A stretch of DNA of 64,000 bases from Sphingobacterium bovistauri (GTDB taxonomy: Bacteria; Bacteroidota; Bacteroidia; Sphingobacteriales; Sphingobacteriaceae), in contig NZ_JADEYP010000001.1 of NCBI RefSeq assembly GCF_020295405.1, forward strand, positions 62,001 through 126,000, written 5' to 3'. Position numbers and translations under genes: made by a program. The notes under the pieces were generated by a model that was given only the letters and a program-made list of their open reading frames with translations, did no database searches and was not told the DNA's origin. This document shows positions 53,201 through 62,607 of the stretch, piece after piece (position 1 is the stretch's first letter; every line of letters starts with the position of its first letter).

Positions 53201-55306
53201 CTAATTATTTATTACACGTAAAGACTCTCTTCTTTCGGCAGCCTCATAATAGAAAGCTGTTGCTTGCTTTAAGAATACTTCGGCAAACTCTTTGGAAGGT
53301 TCATATTTATTAATTTGCAACACTCTTTCTGAGAATGACGTTGCGAAAGTAAAAATGCCTTCCTGCACATAACGTGCATCAAACTCATTGATCACAGCAG
53401 TTTGCGTACTCGCATTCACTCCTTTATCCAACAACAATGCTTTAGCTGTCCAAACGAAAGCACTGTATGCATGGTAAATTGCATCTGCATATTGATTATT
53501 TTCAAAGGCTTTATTCGCCCATTCAATCTTTTCTTCTGATTCCAACAACAACGTAGCCACTAAGTCAATAACTACCCCGGCACATTCGCCGACACCGATA
53601 GCTGTTTCGAAAGAACCTTCGTGTCCCCAGTCCACAAACTCATCTGCACTTAGGGTCGTCAAGTCTGATAGCGGTTTTAATAAGCGATAGAAATAGTCCT
53701 TTCCTTGACGATCATAGTACGCATGGAAATTTTCTTCCTGTGATTTATTTAGTTTATAATCATTCAGCGTTAAATCAACCACATTCAAAACACGTTTCGT
53801 CGGAACCTTGATAACACGCTCTGCTACACGACCTTTCCCATCACCAACTGTACCTCCACCTAACATTACTTGTGCTGCTGGAACGACTTTTCCTTCGGCT
53901 TTCACGGAGCTTCCGTGGAAGCCAATATGTGCCAAACCATGTTGACCGCATGAGTTCATGCAACCTGATATTTTGATTTTCAAATCTTGTTCGTAAACAA
54001 AATCTTCGTGGAATTCATGAATATAACGTTCAATGACACGTGCCATTTCTGTAGAATTTGAAATACCCAAATTACAGGTGTCCGTACCTGGACAAGTCGT
54101 CACATCAGCTGTACTATCAAAACCGGCATTCGCCAAATCCAAATTTGTCAATACATTGAACAAATGAGGCAATGACTCCTCGCGTACGTATTTAAACAGT
54201 AAATTTTGATTTTGCGTGATACGAATATCATCTGCAATATGCTCACGAATACCCGCAACTAATTCTCTCGCCTTTGCCGTAGGAATATCACCCGTCAATA
54301 CTTTCACATACACCCCAAAGAAACCTTTTTGCTTTTGCTCAAACACATTGGTTGCACGCCAAACTTTATACTTTGCTGAGTCAACTGGCTCTACAGGCAC
54401 AACAATTGAAGTTGGAGCTGCAGGCTGCAATACAGAATCCCTATTCGCAAAAACTGATTTATTCTTAATCGCTACTTTTTCTTCCTCTACTAAACGGAGA
54501 ACTTCTTCCAAACCCAATTTTTGCACTAAGTATTTAAATCGAGCTTTATTACGATTGTTGCGTTCTCCATGACGATCAAATACACGCAAAGTCGCTTCCA
54601 TATATGGAATAATTTGATCTTCGGCTAAGAAATCAAAAATCTCATGCGCTAATAAAGGTTGCGAACCTAAGCCTCCACCCAATAAAACTTTGAAACCACG
54701 AACTTCCTCACCATCGATAACTTTTACTTTAGGAATAAAACCAAAATCATGTATATAAGAAAATGCTGTATCACGATCTGAACTCGAGAAAGATATTTTA
54801 ATCTTACGACCCATCTCCGCACAGATAGGGTTACGCAAGAAATATTCAAACGTTTTCTGTGCATAAGGCGACACATCAAATGGTTCTAATGGATCGATAC
54901 CCGCCGCAGGAGAAGCCGTCACATTTCGAACGGTATTACCACAAGCTTCACGCAAAGTAATATCATCTTCTGCTAATTTAGCCCACAGTTCTGGGGTTTT
55001 ATCTAGACTTACATAGTGTATTTGAATATCTTGACGCGTTGTCAAATGCAGATTTTTGGACGCATATTCATCCGAAATATCCGCAATCTTTAGTATTTGC
55101 TTAAAAGTAACTTTTCCAAAAGGTAGTTTAATACGCACCATCTGCACCCCAGGTTGACGCTGCCCATATACACCTCGCGCCAATCGTAATGAACGAAATT
55201 TCTCGTCTGGAATATTTCCTTCCTGATAAGCTCTTATTTTACGTTCAAGCTCGATTATCTCTTGCTCTACAATTGGATTTTCTAATTCTGTTCTAAAACT
55301 TTGCAT
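53201..55306 (-). CDS. Siroheme sulfite/nitrite reductase with extra C-terminal HEPN-like domain
   Basis: 701 residues. Two ferredoxin-like halves, then the 4Fe-4S-siroheme ligands CPGTDTC (about 410-416) and the GCMNSCGQHG pair (about 450). Reduces sulfite (most likely, from context) to sulfide. Residues about 520-700 are an extra helical region (FHAYYDRQGKDYFYRLL, GVGECAGVVIDLVATLL, AIYHAYSAFVWTAKALLLDKG) whose pattern fits HEPN-type helices, found fused to this enzyme in some Bacteroidota. First gene of the cys operon; the electron donor partner is not in the window. Confidence 0.9.
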   Translation of the reverse strand: MQSFRTELENPIVEQEIIELERKIRAYQEGNIPDEKFRSLRLARGVYGQRQPGVQMVRIKLPFGKVTFKQILKIADISDEYASKNLHLTTRQDIQIHYVSLDKTPELWAKLAEDDITLREACGNTVRNVTASPAAGIDPLEPFDVSPYAQKTFEYFLRNPICAEMGRKIKISFSSSDRDTAFSYIHDFGFIPKVKVIDGEEVRGFKVLLGGGLGSQPLLAHEIFDFLAEDQIIPYMEATLRVFDRHGERNNRNKARFKYLVQKLGLEEVLRLVEEEKVAIKNKSVFANRDSVLQPAAPTSIVVPVEPVDSAKYKVWRATNVFEQKQKGFFGVYVKVLTGDIPTAKARELVAGIREHIADDIRITQNQNLLFKYVREESLPHLFNVLTNLDLANAGFDSTADVTTCPGTDTCNLGISNSTEMARVIERYIHEFHEDFVYEQDLKIKISGCMNSCGQHGLAHIGFHGSSVKAEGKVVPAAQVMLGGGTVGDGKGRVAERVIKVPTKRVLNVVDLTLNDYKLNKSQEENFHAYYDRQGKDYFYRLLKPLSDLTTLSADEFVDWGHEGSFETAIGVGECAGVVIDLVATLLLESEEKIEWANKAFENNQYADAIYHAYSAFVWTAKALLLDKGVNASTQTAVINEFDARYVQEGIFTFATSFSERVLQINKYEPSKEFAEVFLKQATAFYYEAAERRESLRVINN

Positions 55307-55371
55307 GTTTTATTAATATAATATCGCTGGATTTATTTAATAGATATAGTCATCTACAAATAACAATGTCA

Positions 55372-55379
55372 CAAATCTA
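55372..55379 (-). promoter_or_regulatory. Candidate -7 box of the sulfate operon
   Basis: Minus strand TAGATTTG, exact TAnnTTTG, 66 bp before the ATG at 55306. No good TTTG box at 17-23 bp upstream. No SAM-riboswitch-like fold seen in the leader. Confidence 0.4.
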
Positions 55380-56109
55380 TAAATTTAAATCTATAAAAAC
55401 TATATATTCTACCAATTTAGTATATATTTTATAACATATTTACCAGTCAGTATTTAAACTGAATTATATATGGATCTACACACCTTCACAACCAAACAGG
55501 CATCAAATTGAAAATCAATATTATACAACAAAAATTGGCGATAAAAAACTTTAACTAATTAAAATTTCCCTAACTAAATAATAATCAATGGACATAGTAA
55601 TCCCCATTTATTAACCTAAGCTAATAAGCAGATCGCAGAACGTAATCAGAATAGTCAAAAAATTATACAGTACAAAAGCAATGTATTCCTAGAAAAATAT
55701 GAAATACAGATCGATAACGAGCTATCAAGAAGTCCAATAATGAAAAGGGACTATATTTGTTAGAGTAAATCCAAAAAATTAAAAGAAGTGAAAACAAAAT
55801 AGTTCTAGCTAAATCCAATATTTAGCTAACTATCATAATTGAAGAAAAGAATACTAAATTATCTCTTAATTGTTTCGGTAATAACATATTTAAAAGACGG
55901 CTTTTCCAAAAAATAGATCAGCCGACTTTTAATATTGATACTGTCTGTAGGCTAGCAACAAACATATTTTTACATTAAGAAACAACATAAGACTTTTAAA
56001 CAATTCTGTTTGACATACATACTTATAACTTCTTTATAAATTTTCAAGAAAAAATAAGATATTCAAACCTTTATAATTGGTATTCTTGTTCGGCGATTTA
56101 TTATAATTA
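55380..56109. other. Gene-poor AT-rich gap
   Basis: About 730 bp with no convincing gene. A 47-codon run with no start (55620-55760, includes YKSNVFLEKYEIQIDNEL) may be a remnant or chance. A hairpin is at 55892-55930. Otherwise nothing recognised. Confidence 0.5.
55892..55930 (-). terminator. Hairpin, likely terminator of the 96-residue protein gene
   Basis: AAAAGACGGCT and AGCCGACTTTT (one mismatch, 11-bp) around a 17-base loop, 180 bp past the stop at 56110 on the minus strand. A/T runs both sides. Confidence 0.45.
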
Positions 56110-56400
56110 TTAAGATGCTGATAAAAAGATCTCTTCATCTCCTACAGCATTTACATTCTGTATACTGTCAAAGGCTACTTCAATTTCTTTACACAATTGC
56201 ATTAGTTTTACAATATTAACATCAGAAGAGTTCTCAAATTGATCCATTTCAAAATCATAATAATCACCTTCTTCAAACACACTTAGAATATCTTTCAATT
56301 CTCCGTCTGATGCGATATTTACAATTTGTGTAAATAGTTGATTTCTAATGTCACCTAGTAGTTGTAAAGACTCAATTACTCTGTTTCTGTAAGCTTCCAT
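56110..56400 (-). CDS. Small acidic protein of unknown function
   Basis: 96 residues, soluble, no signal peptide, strongly acidic (VFEEGDYYDFEMDQFENSSD). Mostly helical pattern, opening MEAYRNRVIESLQLLGDIRNQL. No family recognised. It stands alone between two long AT-rich gaps (730 and 430 bp), which is unusual for a core gene and hints at transfer or gene loss around it. Start ATG 56400 is the first in frame. Confidence 0.55.
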   Translation of the reverse strand: MEAYRNRVIESLQLLGDIRNQLFTQIVNIASDGELKDILSVFEEGDYYDFEMDQFENSSDVNIVKLMQLCKEIEVAFDSIQNVNAVGDEEIFLSAS

Positions 56401-56778
56401 AAGCGTAAATTTTAAGTTTCATAATTAATTTGAATAACACAAGATTATATGTGTATCAATACATTTAATGGTAATAATTACAATACAAATTAACAACATA
56501 AATAGCATTTAGAAGCCTATCCAGAAGATTAGCTAATTAATTGTAGTCATTATTTTACACCCTTAATAGTTTATAATTTTTCCTAAAAAACAATAATTTA
56601 GGATAAAGAAATTAAACACTGGAATTGAAAACAAAATTTCACAAATACTAAAATTAAAAACAAAAAAGATACCCTAATAATTAATCTATAGTAAAAATAA
56701 TTTTACAAAAAAAGTGATATAGCGCACAAATTCAAACTTTATTGTAACAAACAATATGGTCAAAATGGGGAATAAAAG
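56401..56778. other. AT-rich intergenic stretch
   Basis: About 380 bp with no gene, no clear repeat and no promoter I can support. It holds the leader of the 96-residue protein gene. Only the terminator at 56779 is recognisable at its right end. Confidence 0.5.
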
Positions 56779-56808
56779 AAAATGCTAGGTCGTTTGACCT
56801 AGCATTTT
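56779..56808 (-). terminator. Terminator of the pyrF operon
   Basis: Perfect 13-bp stem (AAAATGCTAGGTC with its complement) with GTTT loop, flanked by A/T runs, 20 bp after pyrF. Confidence 0.85.
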
Positions 56809-56828
56809 TTAAATTTTAATAGATAATA

Positions 56829-57662
56829 TTAGATTATTCCTGCATGGAATAATTCTAATTCCATTTCTTTTTGCAACTTAACAGCCTCTTCTCTAGCTCT
56901 CTCAGCAAAATCTTTACCCTGCGAAGCGTATATTATACCCCTTGTACTGTTGACCAATAAACCACAATCTTTATTCATACCATATTTACATACTTCTTGT
57001 AAAGATCCTCCCTGTGCACCAACACCCGGAACCAACAAAAAATGATCAGGAGCATGTTTACGTATATCTAAGAATGCTTCACCACGTGTAGCACCTACGA
57101 CATACATTAAGTTCTCAATGGTTCCCCAATGATTTACTTTATCTATTACTTCTTGATAAAGTTGCTTACCTCCGGTATTCGTGAAATTTTGAAAATCTTT
57201 AGACCCTTCATTTGATGTCAATGCCAATACAATAGCCCATTTTTCATCAAAATCCAAAAATGGAGTCACAGAATCCTTACCCATATAAGGTGCAATCGTG
57301 ATAGAATCAAATGACATACCAGATTGCGCTTGATCAAAAAATGCTTGTGCATACATTTTAGATGTATTACCTATATCACCACGTTTTGCATCAGCTATAC
57401 TGAAACAATTCTTTGGCAAAGCTTTCCAAGTCTTTTGCAGTGAATGCCACCCTTTTACACCATAACTCTCATAGAAAGCTATATTTGGTTTATATGCTAC
57501 ACACAAATCTTCAGTAGCCTCAATAATAGCCTTATTAAAAGAAAAAATAGGATCTTCTTCTGCTAATAAATGTTCTGGAATTTTGGTTATATCAGTATCT
57601 AACCCTACACAAAGAAATGTACGCTTTTCTTTGATCTGGTCTATTAGTTCTTGTCTTGTCAT
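56829..57662 (-). CDS. pyrF: Orotidine 5'-phosphate decarboxylase (type 2)
   Basis: 277 residues, longer than the 230-residue type I enzymes and typical of the type 2 group. Makes UMP from OMP. Seen: [14 protein letters not shown] near residues 16-29, the catalytic [15 protein letters not shown] (Asp-x-Lys-x-x-Asp) near 90-104, VGATRGEAF and VPGVGAQGG near 215-223. It is the last gene of a three-gene operon, 7 bp after the TlpA-like gene. Confidence 0.95.
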   Translation of the reverse strand: MTRQELIDQIKEKRTFLCVGLDTDITKIPEHLLAEEDPIFSFNKAIIEATEDLCVAYKPNIAFYESYGVKGWHSLQKTWKALPKNCFSIADAKRGDIGNTSKMYAQAFFDQAQSGMSFDSITIAPYMGKDSVTPFLDFDEKWAIVLALTSNEGSKDFQNFTNTGGKQLYQEVIDKVNHWGTIENLMYVVGATRGEAFLDIRKHAPDHFLLVPGVGAQGGSLQEVCKYGMNKDCGLLVNSTRGIIYASQGKDFAERAREEAVKLQKEMELELFHAGII

Positions 57663-57669
57663 TAATTTA

Positions 57670-58263
57670 TTATTGATTTATTAGATTCTGAATAAAATCT
57701 TCTACAGATTTAGCACTGTAATCGCGCATCCCTTCCTCTCGTCCCACTAATTTCCCCTCTTTATCCAAAAACACAGTAGTAGGAATAGCTCCTGACAACC
57801 ATTCTTGTGGTATATTACTATTTGGATAAACAATTGGTAGAGTAAGATTTTCTTGCTTCAAAAACTTATTTGCTCCTTCTATATCATTATCAATTTCTAC
57901 TAGTAGAAACACCACTTTATCATTGACTTTGAATTTATCATAGAGCACTTGGATAGATGGCATTTCGGCTTTACATGGGGGACACCAGGTAGCCCAAAAA
58001 TTGATAAACAAAACTTTGCCTTTTAGTTCGTCAAGATTATAAATATCTCCTGCTTCATTTGTGAAAGAAACGCTATTGTTAACTAAATTCGGCTCAGAAC
58101 TAGTTTTTTGTTCGCTTACTTTTTCCAATTTTGGTTTGAAAAAACCAAGTTTCATAAGTTGTTGTTGTAAAAACATACGACTACTTGGCAATAATATTAT
58201 TGCAAATAAAATAGCCCAAACAATATAACTCCAAATACGCTTTTTACGAACTTTAGTATCCAT
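57670..58263 (-). CDS. TlpA-like membrane-anchored thiol-disulfide oxidoreductase
   Basis: 197 residues. One N-terminal membrane segment (about 8-24, [18 protein letters not shown]), then a periplasmic thioredoxin-fold domain with [14 protein letters not shown] (CPPC near 98-101) and the cis-proline segment [14 protein letters not shown]. Reduces disulfides in the periplasm, perhaps for cytochrome or envelope proteins. Between the RluA-like gene (15 bp) and pyrF. Confidence 0.9.
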   Translation of the reverse strand: MDTKVRKKRIWSYIVWAILFAIILLPSSRMFLQQQLMKLGFFKPKLEKVSEQKTSSEPNLVNNSVSFTNEAGDIYNLDELKGKVLFINFWATWCPPCKAEMPSIQVLYDKFKVNDKVVFLLVEIDNDIEGANKFLKQENLTLPIVYPNSNIPQEWLSGAIPTTVFLDKEGKLVGREEGMRDYSAKSVEDFIQNLINQ

Positions 58264-58278
58264 TAATTTAACAAAAAA

Positions 58279-59022
58279 TTAGGAATCAAATTTTTCTAAT
58301 TGTTTTAGTAAGGTAGCAAAATCTTTTGGATATTCTGCTTCAAATGCATATTGCTTACCGTCAATAGTAAAATCAACCTTTTTAGAATGCAACGCAAAAC
58401 GTTTCATAATAGGCAATTCCTCTTGCTCCTTACCCATTGTAAAACCTCTTTTCTTTATCTGAGAAAGATAAACAGGTTTTCCACGATACATACCGTCACC
58501 TACTATCGCTGCGTGTTGGGTTGCTAAATGGATACGAATCTGGTGCATACGCCCCGTTATAGGCTTACACTCCACTAAAGTAAAATGTTTGAAATATTGA
58601 ATACTGTTGAATATTGTCTCAGCCTGCTTGCCATTAGCTCTATCTATGGACACATTTTTGTTTCCTTGATTTAAGATCGGTAAATCGACTTTCAAATCCG
58701 TAAAAACATGCGTTCCTTGAATGATTGCATGATAAATCTTATTGACACGACGTTTTTCAAACTCAATAGAAACCAAACGATAAGTTTCTGGATTTTTTGC
58801 TATTAATAATACCCCTGAAGTATCTTTATCCAAACGATGACAAATTTGTGCATCGCCATAGTATTTTTTAGCTAATCGCAAGATATTAACTTCTCCTCCT
58901 TCACGCTCATCCAACGATGCTATAAAAGGTGGTTTATTGATTACAATTAGATTATCATCTTCATGAATTATAAGCTCAGAGAACTTTGGAAATTTAAATA
59001 AACGGTTTTCGTTTTGCGTCAT
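58279..59022 (-). CDS. RluA-family pseudouridine synthase without S4 domain
   Basis: 247 residues. Catalytic HRLDKDTSGVLLIAKN (about 65-80) and the family motif GRMHQIRIHL (about 165). There is no S4 domain, unlike the other synthase at 482. I start at MTQNENRL (59022) and not seven codons earlier, because a perfect -7 box (TATTTTTG, 59034-59027) ends four bases before it. Acts on 23S rRNA or tRNA; target unknown. First gene of the operon with the TlpA-like gene and pyrF. Confidence 0.9.
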   Translation of the reverse strand: MTQNENRLFKFPKFSELIIHEDDNLIVINKPPFIASLDEREGGEVNILRLAKKYYGDAQICHRLDKDTSGVLLIAKNPETYRLVSIEFEKRRVNKIYHAIIQGTHVFTDLKVDLPILNQGNKNVSIDRANGKQAETIFNSIQYFKHFTLVECKPITGRMHQIRIHLATQHAAIVGDGMYRGKPVYLSQIKKRGFTMGKEQEELPIMKRFALHSKKVDFTIDGKQYAFEAEYPKDFATLLKQLEKFDS

Positions 59023-59026
59023 GTTA

Positions 59027-59034
59027 CAAAAATA
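59027..59034 (-). promoter_or_regulatory. -7 box directly before the RluA-like start
   Basis: Minus strand TATTTTTG, four bases ahead of ATG 59022, the same arrangement as at rluD (1528-1521). Implies a near-leaderless mRNA. Confidence 0.45.
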
Positions 59035-59105
59035 GCAAATCATCGTGACTATTTTTGAAATTTGAGGTTTTTACAATAATATGAAGGGATAGCTATTTTT
59101 ATTTT

Positions 59106-59113
59106 TAATTTTG
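59106..59113 (+). promoter_or_regulatory. -7 box of panB
   Basis: TAATTTTG, exact TAnnTTTG, 21 bp before ATG 59135. An AAGGAG Shine-Dalgarno site follows at 59126-59131, unusually strong for this genome. Confidence 0.5.
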
Positions 59114-59134
59114 CAATAAAACTAAAAGGAGAAC

Positions 59135-59950
59135 ATGTCTGTACATAAACCCATAAAACGCGTAAGTACTTCAGCATTGCGCGATATGAAAGCAAGAGCC
59201 GAAAAAATCAGTATGCTTACAAGTTATGATTATTCGATGGCTAGGGTACTTGATGAAGCTGGTGTTGATGTTATATTAGTAGGTGATTCTGCAGCAAACG
59301 TTTTTGCTGGATATGAAACGACTCTCCCTATTACCCTTGACAACATGATTTATCATGCTGCTTCAGTAGCACGAGGTACTAAGCGCGCGATGGTCTTAGC
59401 CGATCTTCCTTTTGGTGAATACCAAGGTTCTACCGATAAGGCTTATGAAGCTGCAGTACGTATGATGAAAGAATCTGGTGCTCATGCTTTGAAATTAGAA
59501 GGTGGAGAGGAAATTATCGATAATATCAAAAAAATCGTTCAAGCAGGAATTCCTGTATGTGGACATTTAGGGTTGACTCCTCAATCTATCTATAAATTTG
59601 GTGATTTTGGCGTACGTGCGAAAGAAGAGGCTGAGGCTGAAAAATTAAAAACAGATGCCTTAGCTTTACAAAAAGCTGGATGCTTTGCAATCGTATTGGA
59701 GAAAATTCCTGCAAAACTTGCAGAAGAAGTTTCAATGTCATTAGAAATTCCTACCATTGGAATTGGTGCTGGAAATGGTTGTGATGGACAAGTCTTAGTC
59801 GTTAATGACATGTTAGGGATGACTAAAGATTTCAAACCTAAATTCCTACGTCAATACACGAATTTATTTGACATAATAACCAATGCAGCAACACAATACA
59901 TAGCTGACGTAAAATCAAAAGATTACCCAAACGAATCTGAACAATATTAA
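59135..59950 (+). CDS. panB: Ketopantoate hydroxymethyltransferase
   Basis: 271 residues. First committed step of pantothenate synthesis, making ketopantoate from ketoisovalerate and methylene-THF. Seen: LTSYDYSMARVLDEAGVDVILVGDSAANVF near 28-57, VLADLPFGEYQGS near 89-101, and HLGLTPQSIYKFG. Divides from the RluA-like operon in a 90-bp divergent promoter region. CoaA at 37.3 kb acts later in the same pathway. Confidence 0.96.
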   Translation: MSVHKPIKRVSTSALRDMKARAEKISMLTSYDYSMARVLDEAGVDVILVGDSAANVFAGYETTLPITLDNMIYHAASVARGTKRAMVLADLPFGEYQGSTDKAYEAAVRMMKESGAHALKLEGGEEIIDNIKKIVQAGIPVCGHLGLTPQSIYKFGDFGVRAKEEAEAEKLKTDALALQKAGCFAIVLEKIPAKLAEEVSMSLEIPTIGIGAGNGCDGQVLVVNDMLGMTKDFKPKFLRQYTNLFDIITNAATQYIADVKSKDYPNESEQY

Positions 59951-59958
59951 TTGATTCG

Positions 59959-60561
59959 ATGATTAAATTTCTTATCATAGGTGCACTTATTGCTTTGCTT
60001 ATCTTTTCGATAGTGCGAAAGCTAAATATTTTTAAATCTTTCGGAACTACAGAAAGGCTAACTACCCCTTCCGAAATTATTGAAATAAGTGCACCCCTAT
60101 CTATCTATAAATCTGCAGTAACAAAAACACTTTTTACTGTTGGCATTGGGATAATAATTTTACTAATCACCTTATTATTAGCAAGTAAATTCAAGATTGC
60201 ACTTATTATGCTTCCTATTAGCATGTATTTAATTGCACAATTTTTTATTTTAAATAATCACATTAAGGCATCACGTAATCAACGTATTATTTATAATAAA
60301 AATACCAATGAAGTACAAATTGAGTTAAATCAATCATCAATTGAAAAGTTTAATCTATTAGAAGATATAAAATTTGTAAGCGAAATAAAATCTGTGCAAA
60401 AAAACAACGGAGTTTTATTTGGATATTATAAGCTTCAAACACATCACAATACCTATATCATCCCTTATCTGGTAGCACAAAATCCACAAACAAAGCCTTT
60501 TTTTGATAAGCTACAGTTATTTGACCGAGAGATAGAAACTAAATTATTTCCGATAATTTAA
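59959..60561 (+). CDS. Membrane protein of unknown function
   Basis: 200 residues. N-terminal membrane segment (about 2-20, IKFLIIGALIALLIFSIV), then two more (about 53-72 and 76-98), and a cytosolic or periplasmic beta-rich tail (about 105-200). No family recognised. Starts 8 bp after panB and 26 bp before the L,D-transpeptidase, so may be in one transcript. Confidence 0.6.
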   Translation: MIKFLIIGALIALLIFSIVRKLNIFKSFGTTERLTTPSEIIEISAPLSIYKSAVTKTLFTVGIGIIILLITLLLASKFKIALIMLPISMYLIAQFFILNNHIKASRNQRIIYNKNTNEVQIELNQSSIEKFNLLEDIKFVSEIKSVQKNNGVLFGYYKLQTHHNTYIIPYLVAQNPQTKPFFDKLQLFDREIETKLFPII

Positions 60562-60586
60562 TTTTAATATATTTGGTGTTAATCAA

Positions 60587-61645
60587 ATGTATTTAAAATC
60601 AATTATACGCGGTATGCGAAATCTTCTATTATTTTCAATACTCATACTATCAATAATATCTTGTAATTCTTCCAAAAATGAAAAATCACCAGAAGAAATT
60701 CAAAAAGCAAAGCAAGACAGCATAGAACAAGTTCGCGAAGAACAAGAAGAATCCGAAAAAAAACGCCCTAGAACCGCTGCTGATATCAAATTAAAAAAAG
60801 AGTTGAAATACGATAAATACACTCTTGAAGATAAGTATGAATACAATGATACATTTCGCGTTTTTCAATGGGAGAAAATCAAAGAAAAATTAGCATACAT
60901 TGAAAATTTTCAACGTGAGCAAAACCAATATGGCTTAGTATCAAACTACAAAAATAAGCACGGAGAGGCGCCTACAGTAGAAAATTTCAAACGTAATGCA
61001 TACAAAAGGGTTTCGGACACTTTAGGTACTGAACGCTATCAATCAGCCCCATTGTATACTATTGGAGAAACTAAATTGCCAACGATCTATGGACGTGATG
61101 GTTCATTAGTTAAGCTAATATCAAGTGACACCTTAAAAATGGTACGTGTAAAAGGGCTAACAAATTTTGAAGGTGAGTGGGATATTCCTAAACGATATGT
61201 CAAAGCTTTGGGGGATACATTAGCATTTAAACATATAGTTGTCGTAGATGTTACCAATCAAAACATTACAGCCTTAGATCACAAAGAAGATACCTGGTAT
61301 ATTCGCAGTATGAACAAAGCTACAACAGGTAAACACAATCCTCCTTTTGCAATGGAGACACCGATAGGTATGTTTTTGGTCCAAGAACAAAAATCAAAGA
61401 TGTTCTATTATAAAGACGGAACGACAAGCATTGAAGGATATGCACCTTGGGCTTCGCGTTTTACCAACGGAGCATATATACACGGAATACCTGTTAACAA
61501 TCCAAAAGGACAAATAGTCGAAACAAGTTGGAGCCTAGGAACCGTGCCCCGTTCACATATGTGTGTACGAAATGCCTCTTCCCACTCAAAGTTTATTTAC
61601 GATTGGGTAAAGCCTTTTACTTCTTTAGTAATTGTCATAGATTAA
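60587..61645 (+). CDS. L,D-transpeptidase (YkuD family) lipoprotein
   Basis: 352 residues. The sequence SILILSIISC gives a lipobox Cys at residue 26 from the ATG at 60587 (or from the Met at codon 10). After a charged linker with PEEIQKAKQDSIEQVREEQEESEKKR, the YkuD catalytic domain is in the C-terminal third: YIHGIPVNNP and then PRSHMCVRNASSHSKF with catalytic Cys and the conserved His and Arg near residue 328. It cross-links peptidoglycan or attaches proteins. Confidence 0.85.
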   Translation: MYLKSIIRGMRNLLLFSILILSIISCNSSKNEKSPEEIQKAKQDSIEQVREEQEESEKKRPRTAADIKLKKELKYDKYTLEDKYEYNDTFRVFQWEKIKEKLAYIENFQREQNQYGLVSNYKNKHGEAPTVENFKRNAYKRVSDTLGTERYQSAPLYTIGETKLPTIYGRDGSLVKLISSDTLKMVRVKGLTNFEGEWDIPKRYVKALGDTLAFKHIVVVDVTNQNITALDHKEDTWYIRSMNKATTGKHNPPFAMETPIGMFLVQEQKSKMFYYKDGTTSIEGYAPWASRFTNGAYIHGIPVNNPKGQIVETSWSLGTVPRSHMCVRNASSHSKFIYDWVKPFTSLVIVID

Positions 61646-61732
61646 CCACAAGTTAGGGATTTAACATTTCTTAACATTTATATAAAATATTGATAACGAA
61701 CTTTGTACATCACGAAAGGATAAAGTGCGCTT

Positions 61733-62539
61733 ATGAGAAAAACAAAAAAAACAATGGTATTGATAACATGTATAGGTTTTTTGACCATCATTAGTCATAC
61801 CGCAGCAACCTACCTACAGCCAGTCCACCTTGATAGTTTATCGTATTCAAAGAACATTCCATCTAAAATTTCTGAAGTTGCAAAATCTGCAACAGAATTA
61901 TTGTATGATGAACTTGATTTACAAGGAAAATTAGCTTTCGAACCGTTTGAAAAGGCTATGATTGGATATGAAATTTTAGAATTCAACAATAAAGACATTA
62001 TCACCATCATAGATTTCACAAGACCTTCGACTGAAAAGAGAATGTTCGTTATTGATATAAAAAACAAAAAAATATTATTTAACAACATCGTATCACATGG
62101 TCGTAATAGTGGGGAAAAATATGCTACCTCTTTTTCTAATAGACATGGATCGTTCCAAAGTTCATTAGGGTTTTATACAACAGGAAATACATATATGGGT
62201 GGAAACGGCTTTTCGTTGGTTTTAAATGGTTTAGAGGATGGAATTAATGATCAGGCAAAAGCGAGAGCTGTCGTTATTCACGGAGCAGATTATTGTAGCC
62301 AAAAAGTTATAAATAACACCGGTAGATTGGGGAGAAGCTACGGATGTCCCGCTCTACCTAGAGAACTAAACAAACCCATCATCAATACAATAAAAAATGG
62401 CTCAATGTTATTTATTTATGCAGAAGACAAAAATTATTTAGCCAATTCAAAAATTCTTAAAAAAGGATCTGAGACAATGCTAGCACAGCTAAATGATAAA
62501 GTAGTTGATGATATCGACACAACATATCAATCCTATTAA
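61733..62539 (+). CDS. L,D-transpeptidase-like (YkuD_2 family) secreted protein
   Basis: 268 residues, N-terminal signal peptide (VLITCIGFLTIISHTAA). A different family from the previous gene: the signature is VVIHGADYCSQK followed by GRLGRSYGCPALP (about 183-211), with the catalytic Cys in SYGCPAL. Matches the murein L,D-transpeptidase catalytic domain family PF13645-type as I know it. Probably a wall-modifying enzyme. Its own terminator follows. Confidence 0.85.
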   Translation: MRKTKKTMVLITCIGFLTIISHTAATYLQPVHLDSLSYSKNIPSKISEVAKSATELLYDELDLQGKLAFEPFEKAMIGYEILEFNNKDIITIIDFTRPSTEKRMFVIDIKNKKILFNNIVSHGRNSGEKYATSFSNRHGSFQSSLGFYTTGNTYMGGNGFSLVLNGLEDGINDQAKARAVVIHGADYCSQKVINNTGRLGRSYGCPALPRELNKPIINTIKNGSMLFIYAEDKNYLANSKILKKGSETMLAQLNDKVVDDIDTTYQSY

Positions 62540-62566
62540 ATTTATAGAAGTTATATTTTAGTAGCT

Positions 62567-62603
62567 AAAAAGGTCTTCATAATTCTATTATGAAGACCTT
62601 TTT
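62567..62603. terminator. Bidirectional terminator
   Basis: 16-bp stem (AAAAAGGTCTTCATAA with its complement), 5-base loop, A and T runs on both sides, between the convergent transpeptidase and aldo-keto reductase genes. Confidence 0.9.
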
Positions 62604-62607
62604 TACT

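Noticed and set aside
55307-55460. SAM or other riboswitch in the leader of the sulfate operon
   Set aside because: No recognisable core such as the conserved SAM-I loops on the minus strand; only a -7 box is visible.
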